From positions 1,245,001 to 1,309,000 of the forward strand of contig CM034413.1 of the NCBI GenBank assembly GCA_019925095.2: a stretch of DNA of 64,000 nt. The letters run 5' to 3'. The stretch comes from Dendrolimus kikuchii. Taxonomy: Eukaryota > Arthropoda > Insecta > Lepidoptera > Lasiocampidae. A program made the translations under genes and the position numbers. This document shows, piece by piece, positions 11,067 to 20,790 of the stretch; within the stretch, counting starts at the first letter, position 1, and each line of letters opens with the position of its first letter. The notes beneath the pieces were generated by a model. That model worked only from the letters and a program-made list of their open reading frames with translations, made no database searches and was not told the origin of the DNA.

Positions 11067-11500
11067 ATAAAGAAAAATCAACACTTACAATGATATATTT
11101 TTATTACAGTAGAACAATTTCATCCTTCACCTGAAGATATAAAAGTTTTAAAACGAAATTTCCAAGAAAAATCCATCACAATCAAACTGCAATAACTAAA
11201 CTTCTTGGGAGCGGTGATATTTCTCTTCGCGAACCGGTTAAATCCGGCTTCAACCGGTTCCATTGGAGATAAGCCCGGTTGGACAACCGTCGGGAAATGT
11301 ACGGTAACCGGTTAGAGTGTTATTATTCTCAACTAAAAACCAATTTGCCGGATATTGACGGGCAAAGGAATCTTATTGGTTTAGTTAGGTACTTAGATGC
11401 AATTTATTGTTTTTATGGTTATGTAGTCATGTTACTAAAATGAAGACGGTTATTAACCCTTAAGACGGAACCACCACAGATTTGTTGCCCGAACTGTCAC
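11067..11500. other. Unassigned AT-rich sequence
   Basis: No supportable feature. Several AACCGGTT-type words occur between 10400 and 11320 but do not form a regular array. Confidence 0.3.
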
Positions 11501-11508
11501 ACACGGTT

Positions 11509-11752
11509 TTGCCTGGTGGTAGAGCATTTGCCCGACTGGATGGCTACCACCCCTGGTCTAAAGCATGTCGCCATAACAACCTTGACTTGTGTTCCGCCAT
11601 TAGTGACCAGGTTCCAGTCTCCCGTAAGAGAGCAGCAGCGCATTTGTAGCACCTTTGATGTTGCAAATGTCCATAGGCGATGGTAACCTCTTTCCATCAA
11701 GTGGGCCATCGGCCTGTCTGCTGAACTTCTGCAATAAAAAAATTTAAAAAAA
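11509..11752 (+). mobile_element. Retroposon D copy 3, short-head form
   Basis: Starts at CCTGGTGGTAG instead of the usual GTGCAGGAACGG head and ends TTCTGCAATAAAAAAA. ACACGGTT is repeated at 11501-11508 and 11753-11760, consistent with an 8-bp target duplication. The short 5' boundary therefore looks like the real insertion end. Confidence 0.75.
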
Positions 11753-12124
11753 ACACGGTTAATTGGGAAGCACCACAAATTTGTGGTCAAATACAGATAT
11801 TTGAAATGAACGTTGAACTGATGCTTTCTCCCTCTAACTACATAGAATTTGTATTAAAATAAAAGAGACGATATAATTCTCTTGGTTTTGGCGCGGCAAT
11901 TTTGATGACAGCTGGCAGTTTGTGGAAAAAGAATTGGCCCTTATAGAAGGTTAAGGGGCTACCTAGATGGAAATCACCATCTCGCTCGCACATTACCAAA
12001 TTTTTGAAGATATAAATTATCAAAATTTACTTACGACAAATAAAGAGAGAAAAAATTATTTAAAGAAGTATCGACGTACTTGCTTACATGTATCTTAATA
12101 AATAAAAGCACCATGCAAGCACCA

Positions 12125-12479
12125 ACCCCCCCGCCTCCGTGCTTGCCTTGGCCAGCCGGCTCAGAGTGGAGATCGCTAGAGCTAAGACTCAAGCTCCAGG
12201 GGTGGAATTGATAAATGGCATCATGTCAGAAGTAGCTTCGGCGAGCCTGCAGTCCACCTCTCTACATCCCTTAGCCACACACACCCATGTTGCCCCTGTC
12301 TTCTATGGCTTTTTTTGGGGCCCATGCAGGGAGTGTCGAGTCGCCGTCTGCCCATTTTTCCGTGTTCCCCAAACATTCCGACGCGCAGACGCCAATACTC
12401 CCCATATTCCAAGACCCCTAGTACCACTAGCAGTTCCCTCCAATAACCCGGTACTTAAATGTTCTCACTTCCCACAATA
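12125..12479 (+). repeat. Repeat L copy 1
   Basis: GC-rich dispersed repeat. It starts near CGCCTCCGTGCTTGCC and includes GGAGATCGCTAGAGCTAAG, GTTGCCCCTGTCTTCTATGG, and CCCGGTACTT with a TTCCCACAATA end. An open frame (113 codons from 12139) reads through with no known domain. Other copies are at 50262-50745 (minus) and 59648-61120 (split). Function and class unknown; it may derive from a LINE. Confidence 0.55.
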
Positions 12480-12506
12480 ATATAATGTATTCTATCTCAG
12501 TCTCTC

Positions 12507-12600
12507 GCCGGCTGAGTCCTATAGATTTATGTGTTTATCTCTATTCGTTGCTTCGAATTTCAAATCACAACGATTCTAAAGAAGTTTTACTTCAAAAGTC
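12507..12600 (+). repeat. Repeat P copy 1
   Basis: GCTGAGTCCTATAGATTTAT followed by a diverged centre and ACAACGATTCTAAAGAAGT. Recurs at 18762-18846. Confidence 0.5.
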
Positions 12601-12842
12601 ACCCATGGTATAGAATACTGAACACCTTTTAATTTTATAATATAGGGTAACTAAAAAATTTACATGTCAACTGGACGTTAGAGAGCCAGCAATAATGGAG
12701 GACATTTTTTAAACAGTGGAAATCCATGGCACAAAGATCTTCGTCCGATGTATTCCATCGTCGCGATCTTGCACATTATGTTCTGTGTGGTCTATTTTAT
12801 AAGCGTTGTCCTTTTCTATTATATGTAATCTGTTACGTCACG

Positions 12843-13174
12843 AAAGAGAGTGTCGGGGTGAAGGTAAGGAAAGGAATGCTCCGGTGGTTCGGGCATGTGG
12901 AAAGAATGCATGATGAAAGAATGACTAAACAGATATACAATGCAAAAGTGGATGGATGCAGAAGTCGTGAAAGGCCACGACACACCTTCCATGATCAAAC
13001 TGATCGTGTACTAGCAGAAGGTGATGTCAGGAGCCTTAAAAACAGACGAGCGTGCATGACAAGAATTATGAATGTCAAAGAAGCAAGTGAGGTGTGTAAA
13101 ATTAAGCCTAAATGGCACTCTATTGTACGTGCCTACCCCGCAAGGGAACTGGCGTGAAGTTATGTATGTATGTA
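12843..13174 (+). mobile_element. RTE-A copy 4
   Basis: Starts within KESVGVKVRKG and runs intact to RAYPARELA, then an (ATGT)n tail. Target duplication TGTTACGTCACG at 12831-12842 and 13175-13186. The upstream open codons (from 12726) are flanking sequence, not part of the element. Confidence 0.85.
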
Positions 13175-13223
13175 TGTTACGTCACGTACATGGAATAATT
13201 CATCGTTACATAATTTTATAATA

Positions 13224-13512
13224 GCAGCCCATAAACGTCCCACTGTTGGGCTCGGGCCTTCCACTATAGGGGAACGGTCAGTAAACACGCCACGCTTGTC
13301 TGCGGCTTGGCAGGTTTGACACGTCGATCATTATCTCGATATGCAGCTTTCATCACAACGTTTCCCTTCACCGCTATTAGCACCTGGTAATTGTGACAAT
13401 ATGCACATTAGGTCAGAAAACTGCCTAAGTGGTGCATGCGTTCCGGCCAGGATCGAACCCGCGCCCTTTGAGTTCGAGACGCGTGCGCTAGCCATTACGC
13501 TACCACGACTTA
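13224..13512 (-). mobile_element. tRNA-derived SINE M copy 2
   Basis: Minus-strand head shows A box GTAGCGTAATGG and B box GGTTCGATCC spaced as in a tRNA. Next comes a body with ACCTAATGTGCATATTGTC, then a GAGCCCAACAGTGGGACG motif and tail. GCCCAACAGTGGG-type ends are familiar in lepidopteran SINEs (recalled, not searched). Confidence 0.8.
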
Positions 13513-13592
13513 TTAGCAAGGTTATAATTGAGTATTCCGTGATCGTTGCAAAATCTGTCAGATTTCAATCAAATCAAGAAATCAGATTGTTA

Positions 13593-13675
13593 ATGTACTT
13601 GCCCAAATTGAAAACCTGCCCATAAAACTTCAAGTTAAAATTTTGTTGCGATTCGTTGTGCCACTTGTCCGTTGT
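13593..13675 (+). repeat. Solo arm of repeat O
   Basis: Matches the right arm of the 450-1473 element, including AAACTTCAAGTTAAAA and CCACTTGTCCGTTG. Confidence 0.5.
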
Positions 13676-14285
13676 GGGGATTGCAATCTAGCCTGAGCCA
13701 GGATTTACGTCAATTCCGGCCGGCCGGATTGATTTGCCCTGGATAACTTAACTTTCCTTTTTCGTTCCAACGTGGGTGTTAATGAGGTGTAAAAATAAAA
13801 CGATACGATTACGATTAATTTTAAAAAGAAAAAACAATGAAATTCTTAGTGCCAGAACAAATAAAATCACAAATTATTATAAAAAGTCAAATTAAATAAA
13901 ATCTCAAAAGAAAAACGGTGTCTTTATCTTTAATATTATGTAACGTGAGGTTCAGTGTTCTTAGATTTTAAAGCTAAAGCAGAAATCAATATTATAAATC
14001 AAAATTATAAAATTAAACATAACATAATAATTAATCTTAACTGCGATCACAATAATATCAATAATTAGCTACCTGTTTTAGAATGCTACTCAGTTTTATT
14101 CTTATATATGACAGACTACCGAATCTATGAAATATTTTTTATTATACTATAGGGTCAATAACGTAGTTATATTATTTTATAGCGTATACAAATTAATATT
14201 AATTAAAAATCTAAAATATCCTATAAATAAACCTAACTTAAAAATATATATACAATAGTAAAAAAAAAAACTAATATTAAATTAA
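13676..14285. other. AT-rich unassigned sequence
   Basis: Nothing recognised. Confidence 0.4.
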
Positions 14286-14558
14286 AACCTATATTAAAGC
14301 CCGTCCAGCCCCAACAGACCACTGTCGCTGGGCATTGTACCTAGAAGGCTGGCAGCATTACCTCGCTGGATACAAAGGCTAATCCTTTGAGCGAGGTAAG
14401 CTCCAGCCTTCCGGTCTCCTGTTTTGTCCATTAGGCGTTTTTTAATTATTTTAAATAATTTGTGGGCACTTGGCCCCCATGGGCCCAAAGTCTCCACCCC
14501 AAACAGCTCAAATATGTAACCTGTTCCAAGGGTTACATATTTGAGTTCATCTATGAAA
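14286..14558 (-). mobile_element. LINE X copy 1, C-terminal fragment
   Basis: Minus-strand frame with VETLGPWGPSA, KLFKIIKKRLMDKTGDRKAG and AYLAQRISLCIQRGNAASLL before a stop near 14294. I recognise this as the conserved C-terminus of a LINE polyprotein but cannot fix the clade. RTE-A copy 5 has inserted into it at 14559-14744. A diverged second copy lies at 46870-47110. Confidence 0.65.
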
Positions 14559-14572
14559 TGAATAGCACAACA

Positions 14573-14730
14573 TACATACATACATAACTTCACACCAGTT
14601 CCCTTGCGGGGTAGGCACGAACGACAGGGCGCCATTCAGGTTTATTCTTACACACCTCACTTGCTTCTTTGACATTCATAACTCTTGTCATGCACGCTCG
14701 TCTGTTCTTAAGGCTCCTGACATCACCTTC
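14573..14730 (-). mobile_element. RTE-A copy 5, inserted in LINE X
   Basis: 3' end only, truncated at the same CAGAAGGTGATG as copy 1. The 14-bp duplication TGAATAGCACAACA at 14559-14572 and 14731-14744 is perfect. The copy therefore entered LINE X after that LINE was already in place. Confidence 0.85.
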
Positions 14731-14799
14731 TGAATAGCACAACAATCACAATAATTATTATTTATAATATTTAGTGTTTAAACAACGATTTATTTTGCC

Positions 14800-14876
14800 A
14801 CTTATCTGTTGCGATTCGTTTTTCCACTTTTCCGTTGAAGTTTCACTTCTGTTATGTGTTCCAGCACACATTTCGA
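14800..14876 (+). repeat. Solo arm of repeat O
   Basis: TTTTCCGTTGAAGTTTCACT and CCAGCACACATTTCGAT. The poly-T of retroposon D copy 4 starts exactly at its end. Confidence 0.5.
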
Positions 14877-15187
14877 TTTTTTTTTATTGCATGAGTACAG
14901 CAGACAGGTTGACGGCCCAACTGTGATGGAAAGTGGTTACAGTCGCCTATGAACATTTGCACAACTAAAGGTGCTACCAATATGCGGCCGGACTCGTAGA
15001 TGGGACTGGAACCTACTAATGCTGGAACATAACTCAAGGTTGTTATGGCGGCATGTTATAGACCAGAAGTGGTAGTCATCCGGACGGGCAAATGCCCTAC
15101 CAACTGACTATGGGTTGTTTTATCGCCTCTTACGACAGGCTGCTTGGCCGCAGAAATTAATATTTTTTCTCCGTTCCTGCACGGATA
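14877..15187 (-). mobile_element. Retroposon D copy 4, diverged subfamily
   Basis: Full span from poly-T/ATTGCATGAG to CCTGCACGGATA. Carries CAACTGTGATGGAAAG at the sense 3' end, a variant shared with copy 20. Confidence 0.8.
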
Positions 15188-16071
15188 AAAATGCATGATG
15201 CAATGAATGCATGGAAGGAGCGATTCAGTTCGTAAAAATGGTGGCTGTATATAAGGGCTGTAAATAATCACTTGTATAGTGACATACAGATTATATATTT
15301 CCACGAAATATGCATATATGATTACTATTTTCTGAGACTGTCTTTTATAAAGATGAGCGGACAGTCATGAAGTTTTATAAGGGTTACGTCTTTGCGAAAA
15401 TGACTATGGCACCCTAATAACTGCTTAATTCTAAACAGAAACAAATTCAACTTACAAAATCTTTATAGTTCAAATAGAAATTCCACAGTTGCAGTCCATA
15501 TTAAAACTAAACAGGTCAGCAAACCTAACGATTATTACGTTTTAATTGTTATCGCTTCTCGTTATTAACTTGTACCACACAGTTAGGGATGGGACCGTCA
15601 TCGTGTGGGTCAAGTTGCGTAATGTCACGTGAAATGAGCGCTGGAGGGACCTTTTCAATTCCGTAGTGATGTGCCCCAGGGGTATCGATAGTTTAAACCT
15701 TTATTTAAAAGAAATTGGACGTCTCTCAAAGGATTAATTTTAGCTAGATGAACTTTTGCTATAACGTGTGGTGGTTAGTTTATTCACTCATTTAATTTTG
15801 GTCAACTTGAAGACTATGTGCTCTTTTTGAATGCCAAGGTGGATAATTGGCTACCTCAGTCAGCCTAGCTCCTACAATAAATATTCTAGCCCGGTAATAT
15901 TGTCGAAGACCTCAAAAACTTGACTGGTATGACCAGTACTTCACCTGAAGATGCTGGTGTTTCTCCTACTTTCACGCATACCCTATATGGAACTACACAT
16001 TTAATAGAGATCACTTTATATTTGTTGTTGTTGCATTATATTTCTGAAATGATTAATCTTAGTCTTTGGAA
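15188..16071. other. Unassigned sequence
   Basis: Nothing recognised. A GGTAATATTGTCGAAGACC stretch near 15893 has no clear partner in the window. Confidence 0.35.
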
Positions 16072-16440
16072 CATACACATACATATTATCACGTCTGTTT
16101 CTCATGGGGGGTAGGCAGAAACTATAGATCTCTACTAAACGACGATCTTAATAAACAATTTTCGCTTCATCTACTTTCATTAACCTCCTCATACGCGCAC
16201 GATTATTTGAGATGGTTTTTACCTGACCTCTTTTTAACACTTCTGCTATTTGTTCATGGTGTATCCGTCGCAATTGCGATCTTCACAATGCTGTCATGTC
16301 ATACACTTGTTTTGTGATTCTATTTTCATCCATTCTCTCTGTATGCCCAAACCACCTTAACGTTCCTTTTTTCCATTCTGGTTATTTCATCTGCTTCTAA
16401 TCTAATTTGCACCCCTCTACGATCAACCCCTATTTTTCAT
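16072..16440 (-). mobile_element. RTE-B copy 2, decayed
   Basis: Minus-strand translation in shifting frames gives MEKRNVKVVW, ERMDENRITKQVYDM and HHEQIAEVLKRGQVK-like blocks and ends in an (ATGT)-like tail at the left. Frameshifts and stops make it a pseudogene copy. Confidence 0.55.
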
Positions 16441-16528
16441 TTGTTAATTATAAACTTTAATTTTTTGGCAAGATTTTTAATCTTATTTTGTTATGACTTA
16501 GAATTAAAAAAAAATATATTACTCTTTT

Positions 16529-16693
16529 AGATTCACAATTAGAACCGGTAGGTGGCGCTGAGATCGGGTTCTGGAATCCTCCTAATCACCGGGAGCGATT
16601 TTGGTGATTTTGTTTTTGTGTGTTTGAGTGGGTACCGGGATGGTTGAGATTCGCAATTAGAACCGGTACGTGGCGCTGGGATCGGGTTCTACA
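16529..16693 (+). repeat. Repeat R, tandem duplication
   Basis: The block AGATTCACAATTAGAACCGG then GGTGGCGCTG.GATCGGGTTCT occurs at 16529-16572 and again at 16647-16693, period about 118 bp. Related single copies are at 19540-19690 and, inverted, at 57760-57870. RTE-A copy 6 starts directly after the second unit. Confidence 0.6.
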
Positions 16694-17376
16694 TGTTATG
16701 CTAGAGCAAGTGAATGAGTTTGTATATCTTGGATGTGCTTTTAGCAGGGATGGAAGGTATACCGCTGATATAGAAAGAAGAGTGAATTTGGGGAATAGTG
16801 TGAATGGAGCGTTAGGTAAACTTCTAGGCGCTAAGAACCTCAGCCAGAAGGCCCAGCTCGCCATACACAACGCGGTGCTGGTACCTACGCTCACGTATGG
16901 ATGCGAGAGTTGGGTATGGAAGACAGAGCATGAAAGTAGAGTAAATGCGGTCGAGATGCGAGCATTGCGCAAAATCTGCGGAGTGACGCTCGCGGACCGC
17001 GTTCGTAATACCGAAGTAAGAAAGAGAGTTGGTCTGAAAGAGAGTGTCGGGGTGAAGGTAAGGAAAGGAATGCTCCGGTGGTTCGGGCATGTGGAAAGAA
17101 TGCACGATGAAAGAATGACTAAACAGATATACAATGCCAAAGTGGATGGATGCAGAAGTCGTGGAAGGCCACGGCACACCTTCCATGATCAAATTGATCG
17201 TGTACTAGCAGAAGGTGATGTCAGGAGCCTTAAGAACAGACGAGCTTGCATGACAAGAGTTATGAATGTCAAAGAGGCAAGTGAGGTGTGTAAGAATAAG
17301 CCTAAATGGCACTATGTTGTTCGTGCCTACCCCGCAAGGGAACTGGCGTGAAGTTATGTATGTATGTATGTATGTA
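16694..17376 (+). mobile_element. RTE-A copy 6, longest copy
   Basis: Longest copy in the window. The open frame ends at 17351 and holds about 218 native codons, from VMLEQVNEFVYLGCAF to RAYPARELA. Ordered motifs: VYLGCAFSRDGRYTADIERR, LSQKAQLAIHNAVLVPTLTY, EMRALRKICGVTLADRVRN, MLRWFGHVERMHDERMTKQI and GRPRHTFHDQIDRVLAEGD. This is the post-catalytic C-terminal region of an RTE-like reverse transcriptase; the endonuclease and RT palm are absent, so it cannot act alone. The first ~25 codons of the frame, from 16620, come from flanking repeat R, giving an accidental start. (ATGT)n tail at 17352-17376. No clear target duplication. Confidence 0.85.
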
Positions 17377-17427
17377 CAAATACTAGGGCATTACACCCGC
17401 GTCACTATAATTACTATTATATATTAA

Positions 17428-17612
17428 TTGATATAATAAGTTATTCTTAAGGTACACCGCAACATAAAAATCACTAAATTAATGTCACACACAGTAACAA
17501 AAATAAACAATAAGCGTGTATGGACTCTAAAATTTTTCATAGAAATTAAGTAGTAAAAAAGGGTACGGAACTCGAGTCCGTAGTGATGTTAATAATAATA
17601 AATTTAAAAAAA
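17428..17612 (+). repeat. Repeat G copy 4
   Basis: 5'-truncated relative to copies 1-3, beginning at ATAATAAGTTATTCTTAAGG. Ends GGAACTCGAGTCCG plus an A-rich tail. The truncation supports a retroelement origin. Confidence 0.55.
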
Positions 17613-18185
17613 ACTATTATATTACACTATAATTAAATATAAACTATAGACCCTGCCACCGGGTCGCGAGACGGCAATAAACAAACAAACTCATGCATAT
17701 AACTGGGTGTGCAGTTGCACTCATTTATGTTGCTGTAGCGAGTGTAGTACAAAAAGACAGCATGCCGTTGGTGCTGCCGCGAACGCGGGCCAGTAGGGAT
17801 GCGCATCTCTTTCTAATGATGGCCGCAAAGTCATCGATTCGCGCTTCTGTGAACATCCCTGACGCACTGCACCGCCATGGCAGCCCCAACAACACCCTCA
17901 GCCCATTATTATACTGGACACGTAGGTCGCTTTACGTTCGGTGCCTATGACGGACCCACAGACTGCATATGCATATATAAATATTTTTTTATTCGAAAAG
18001 GTGGTCATATTGTCACCAAGTCAGGGTCTGATGAGTGGATTCCAACAAAATCAAGACCAACAACCCTCAAATATTATAGACACGTAGAATGTGATTTTTT
18101 TTCTAAACCTATTCAAGTATTTGCGTAAGTAAAAAAACAAAACAACTTCGAAAGTAACTAAAAAGCAAAATATAAATATATTCTA
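17613..18185. other. Unassigned sequence, possibly single-copy
   Basis: 17690-17960 is GC-richer and matches no repeat in the window. Open frames of about 80 codons on the plus strand show no recognisable domain. Confidence 0.3.
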
Positions 18186-18275
18186 CGTCTTGAAGTCGGT
18201 GCCAAGTAAAAAAAATAACATCTTTGCAAAAGCAGTAGTCATTTTTATGTTCCACTTCGCACCGACTTCACGACG
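18186..18275. repeat. 90-bp inverted repeat
   Basis: Arms 18186-18207 and 18254-18275 are complementary over 22 bp with two mismatches (core GAAGTCGGTGC / GCACCGACTTC). They enclose a 46-bp AT-rich loop. It may be a tiny foldback element or a transcribed hairpin. Confidence 0.55.
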
Positions 18276-18571
18276 TTGTAAAAAAATATTAATTTTTTGC
18301 ATTTTGTAAACAAAGTTAAAAGTTATTCTTACAAACACCTCTTCTTTTCCATCTTTTTATATATTTATATATACTAGTGGTCGCACAGTGGTCGAAATTC
18401 GACCATAATAATTAATTTAAACTGACAACCAAAACGCTGGCCTGTATTTTGGGCAACGCATAAGCGTTGCCATACAACGTGGTAATGCGACCGGCGTTTT
18501 GGGAGCGTTCCCAACTGACGGTGATTTGGGACCTATTTACTATTTGTAGTTTTTATCTTTTACAAATTAAG

Positions 18572-18572
<1 letters not shown>

Positions 18573-18644
<72 letters not shown>
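18573..18644. repeat. (TA)n microsatellite
   Basis: About 72 bp of uninterrupted TA repeats. Confidence 0.95.
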
Positions 18645-18648
<4 letters not shown>

Positions 18649-18761
18649 TGTAAAATAAATTCTGCAAATTATTAAAAAAAAATAATTGACAACTCTATCT
18701 GTATGAGCTTACTGTTTAAATTATTAAATATAATTTATCCTATCTAATTATCTTGCAGGCT

Positions 18762-18846
18762 GAGTCCTATAGATTTATGTGTTCATCTCGTTTTAGTGTC
18801 GCTTTTTCGTTTCATCGAGTTTCAAATAACAACGATTCTAAAGAAG
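18762..18846 (+). repeat. Repeat P copy 2
   Basis: Same opening and closing words as 12507-12600. RTE-A copy 7 inserted just downstream. Confidence 0.5.
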
Positions 18847-18884
18847 TGTATAAGAGTTTTTACTCACTAGAATTTCGAAGTCGT

Positions 18885-19085
18885 GGAAGGCCACGACACA
18901 CCTTCCATGATCAAATTGATCGTGTACTAGCGGAGGGTGATGTCAGGAGCCTTAAGAACAGACGAGTGTGCATGACAAGAGTTATGAATGTCAAAGAAGC
19001 AAGTGAGGTGTGTAACAATGGGCCTAAATGGCGCTCTGTTGTTCGTGCCTACCCCGCAAGGGAATCGGCGTGAAGTTATGTATGT
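18885..19085 (+). mobile_element. RTE-A copy 7
   Basis: Truncated at GTGGAAGGCCACG. Frame intact to the stop, with ARESA replacing the usual ARELA. Belongs to the GGGCCTAAATGG subfamily (also copies 8, 11 and 17). Target duplication AATTTCGAAGTCGT at 18871-18884 and 19086-19099; the last bases are shared with the element, so the true length is 10-14 bp. Confidence 0.85.
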
Positions 19086-19099
19086 AATTTCGAAGTCGT

Positions 19100-19454
19100 A
19101 AATCATAGCTAAATATACTTAATACGCGAGATGATAATATTTCAACATCATTCAACGAGGAATATAGTACTGAATAAAGATAAAAGGATATGACTTTCGA
19201 TAAGACAAACGGTTTCCGACGTTTCTCCTGAAACTGAAGCGGAAAACGCTTGTATTAGAATACGATTTATTCCAAGATTCAAAGTCAAAATGATAAATAG
19301 ATCCGCGTTGTTTCAATATGGAAGTTTGTTTGTGTTCTCGGAAGGAAATAACACTGTCGTTCAAATATATCGAGCAAGTATCTTTGATTCTTTGAAAAGG
19401 AACTTTATAACATCCTTCTGTGTAATTTTAATCCATATAAATAAAAATGATTCG
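19100..19454. other. Unassigned AT-rich sequence
   Basis: Nothing recognised. Confidence 0.35.
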
Positions 19455-19527
19455 TAGAAATGTAGGTCTCCTAGAGCTCTTATTAATATGGGAGTCCCAC
19501 AAGGTTTGATTCTTGACCCTTTCTAGC
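19455..19527 (+). mobile_element. Reverse-transcriptase motif fragment
   Basis: The plus-strand frame gives RALINMGVPQGLILDPF, the (S/N)xGVPQGxxLxPxLF block of LINE reverse transcriptases, before a stop. It is too short to classify; a jockey- or CR1-type LINE is likely. Confidence 0.5.
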
Positions 19528-19539
19528 CGCATAACTTGA

Positions 19540-19690
19540 GAAAGATTTCACCGACTTTGATGATTTTTTTGTGTGGTTGAGTGGATCGCCTTAGGGTTTA
19601 GATTCACAATTGGAACCTGTAGGTAGCGCTGAGATCGGATTCTAGGATTCCACTTTTTCAGGGCAGGACAACGTCTGCCGGGACCTCTAG
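19540..19690 (+). repeat. Repeat R copy
   Basis: GATTCACAATTGGAACCTG, GCGCTGAGATCGGATTCT, then CAGGGCAGGACAACGTCTGC. The 57760-57870 segment is its inverted relative, including the CAGGGCAGGAGAAGGTCTGC end. Confidence 0.5.
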
Positions 19691-19742
19691 TTGTTTATAA
19701 AAAAGAACCTGAGATACATAAAATATGATGAAAAAGATTTTT

Positions 19743-19795
19743 AGCTAGACGTGTTGCTGGGGAGTTTGTTGTTGCTTCTTCTCCTTAAACAGAGA
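19743..19795 (+). repeat. Repeat F fragment
   Basis: CTAGACGTGTTGCTGGGGAG followed by a CTTCTTCTCC run. Confidence 0.45.
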
Positions 19796-20062
19796 AAGAG
19801 AAGCCAAATCTTTACCAATATTTACAAATTTACTTAGAAAACACTATTTGTCCACAAATAGCTGTCTGAGTAACACAATATAATCATGCTAATACATTTA
19901 TTATAATAATTTATGTATTTTGAAATATATTATTGTACACGTGTATATATATGACTATGTATATGTTTGTATATTTATTTCTTATATTAGTTTATTTGTT
20001 TTATTGCCCTTTTCCTGCACCACCTAAGAGTACATCGCCTGATTCAAATTTGTTTGATTTAG
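19796..20062. other. Unassigned AT-rich sequence
   Basis: Nothing recognised before the RTE-C fragment. Confidence 0.3.
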
Positions 20063-20440
20063 GTTGCCTGGAATTGCCAGCTGAGATGAGAATGTTGAGA
20101 TGGATGTGTGGTGTTACAAGAATGGATAAGGTGAGAAATGAGTACATAAGGGGATCTTTGAAAGTTGCACCTGTGACAGAAAAATTGAGAGGAAGAAGAT
20201 TAAGTTGGTATGGGCATATAATGAGGAGGGATGAAAGTCACGTGACAAAAAGAATGTTATACTACAAGATCGATGGGTACAAATTTAAAGGTAGACCAAA
20301 AAAAAAGATGGATGGATTGTGTGAAGGATGACATGATGATATGCGGTGTGACAGAAGAGGTATGTCAGAATAGAAGAGTGTGGAAGGAAAAGACATATTG
20401 TGCCGATCCCAAGTAACTGGGATATGGTGAAAGAAAAGAG
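20063..20440 (+). mobile_element. RTE-C copy 1, frameshifted
   Basis: Family C is a third RTE-like group: AEMRMLRWMCGVTRMDKVRN, RGRRLSWYGHIMRRDESHV, YKIDGYKFKGRPK. This copy has nine A residues near 20298-20306 where copy 2 has eight, shifting the frame (KKKMDGL instead of KKRWMDC). A 3-bp ATG duplication follows near 20335. The segment ends AAGTAACTGGGATATGGTG. Confidence 0.75.
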
Positions 20441-20790
20441 ACAGGTTGCCTGGACTTGATCGCTTTGAGCGATAAGGCCTCCTATTGTATTGCATAGAAA
20501 ATATTGTAAATATGGTCTGTTTTTATAATTGTACATTTTGGTGTGCATTTGGGTTAACACTATGACGCCCCCGAGCGGTAACTTGGTACACCTCGGGGAG
20601 TAGGTTGTGCCACTTTATTAAGCAGGGAAGTCCGCTGTAACCATCAGCTAACCCCGTTGAACTGCCGAGTATTATCATATTTTGTGTTGGAATAGTTTTC
20701 GTACATAATTAGCACCGCTCAGCGCTATTGGAGTCAAGTAAGAGTGGTCAAGTCTCATAAACTCCAGCACCCAGCTGAGTGTCTACCAAG
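20441..20790. other. Unassigned sequence
   Basis: A moderately GC-rich patch at 20560-20690, not recognised. Confidence 0.3.

Noticed and set aside
16586..17192. Long minus-strand frames (up to 197 codons) opposite RTE-A copy 6
   Set aside because: They are antisense to the well-supported RT C-terminal frame. The same shadow frames recur opposite every RTE-A copy (e.g. 3090-3483, 38397-38750, 49483-50016).
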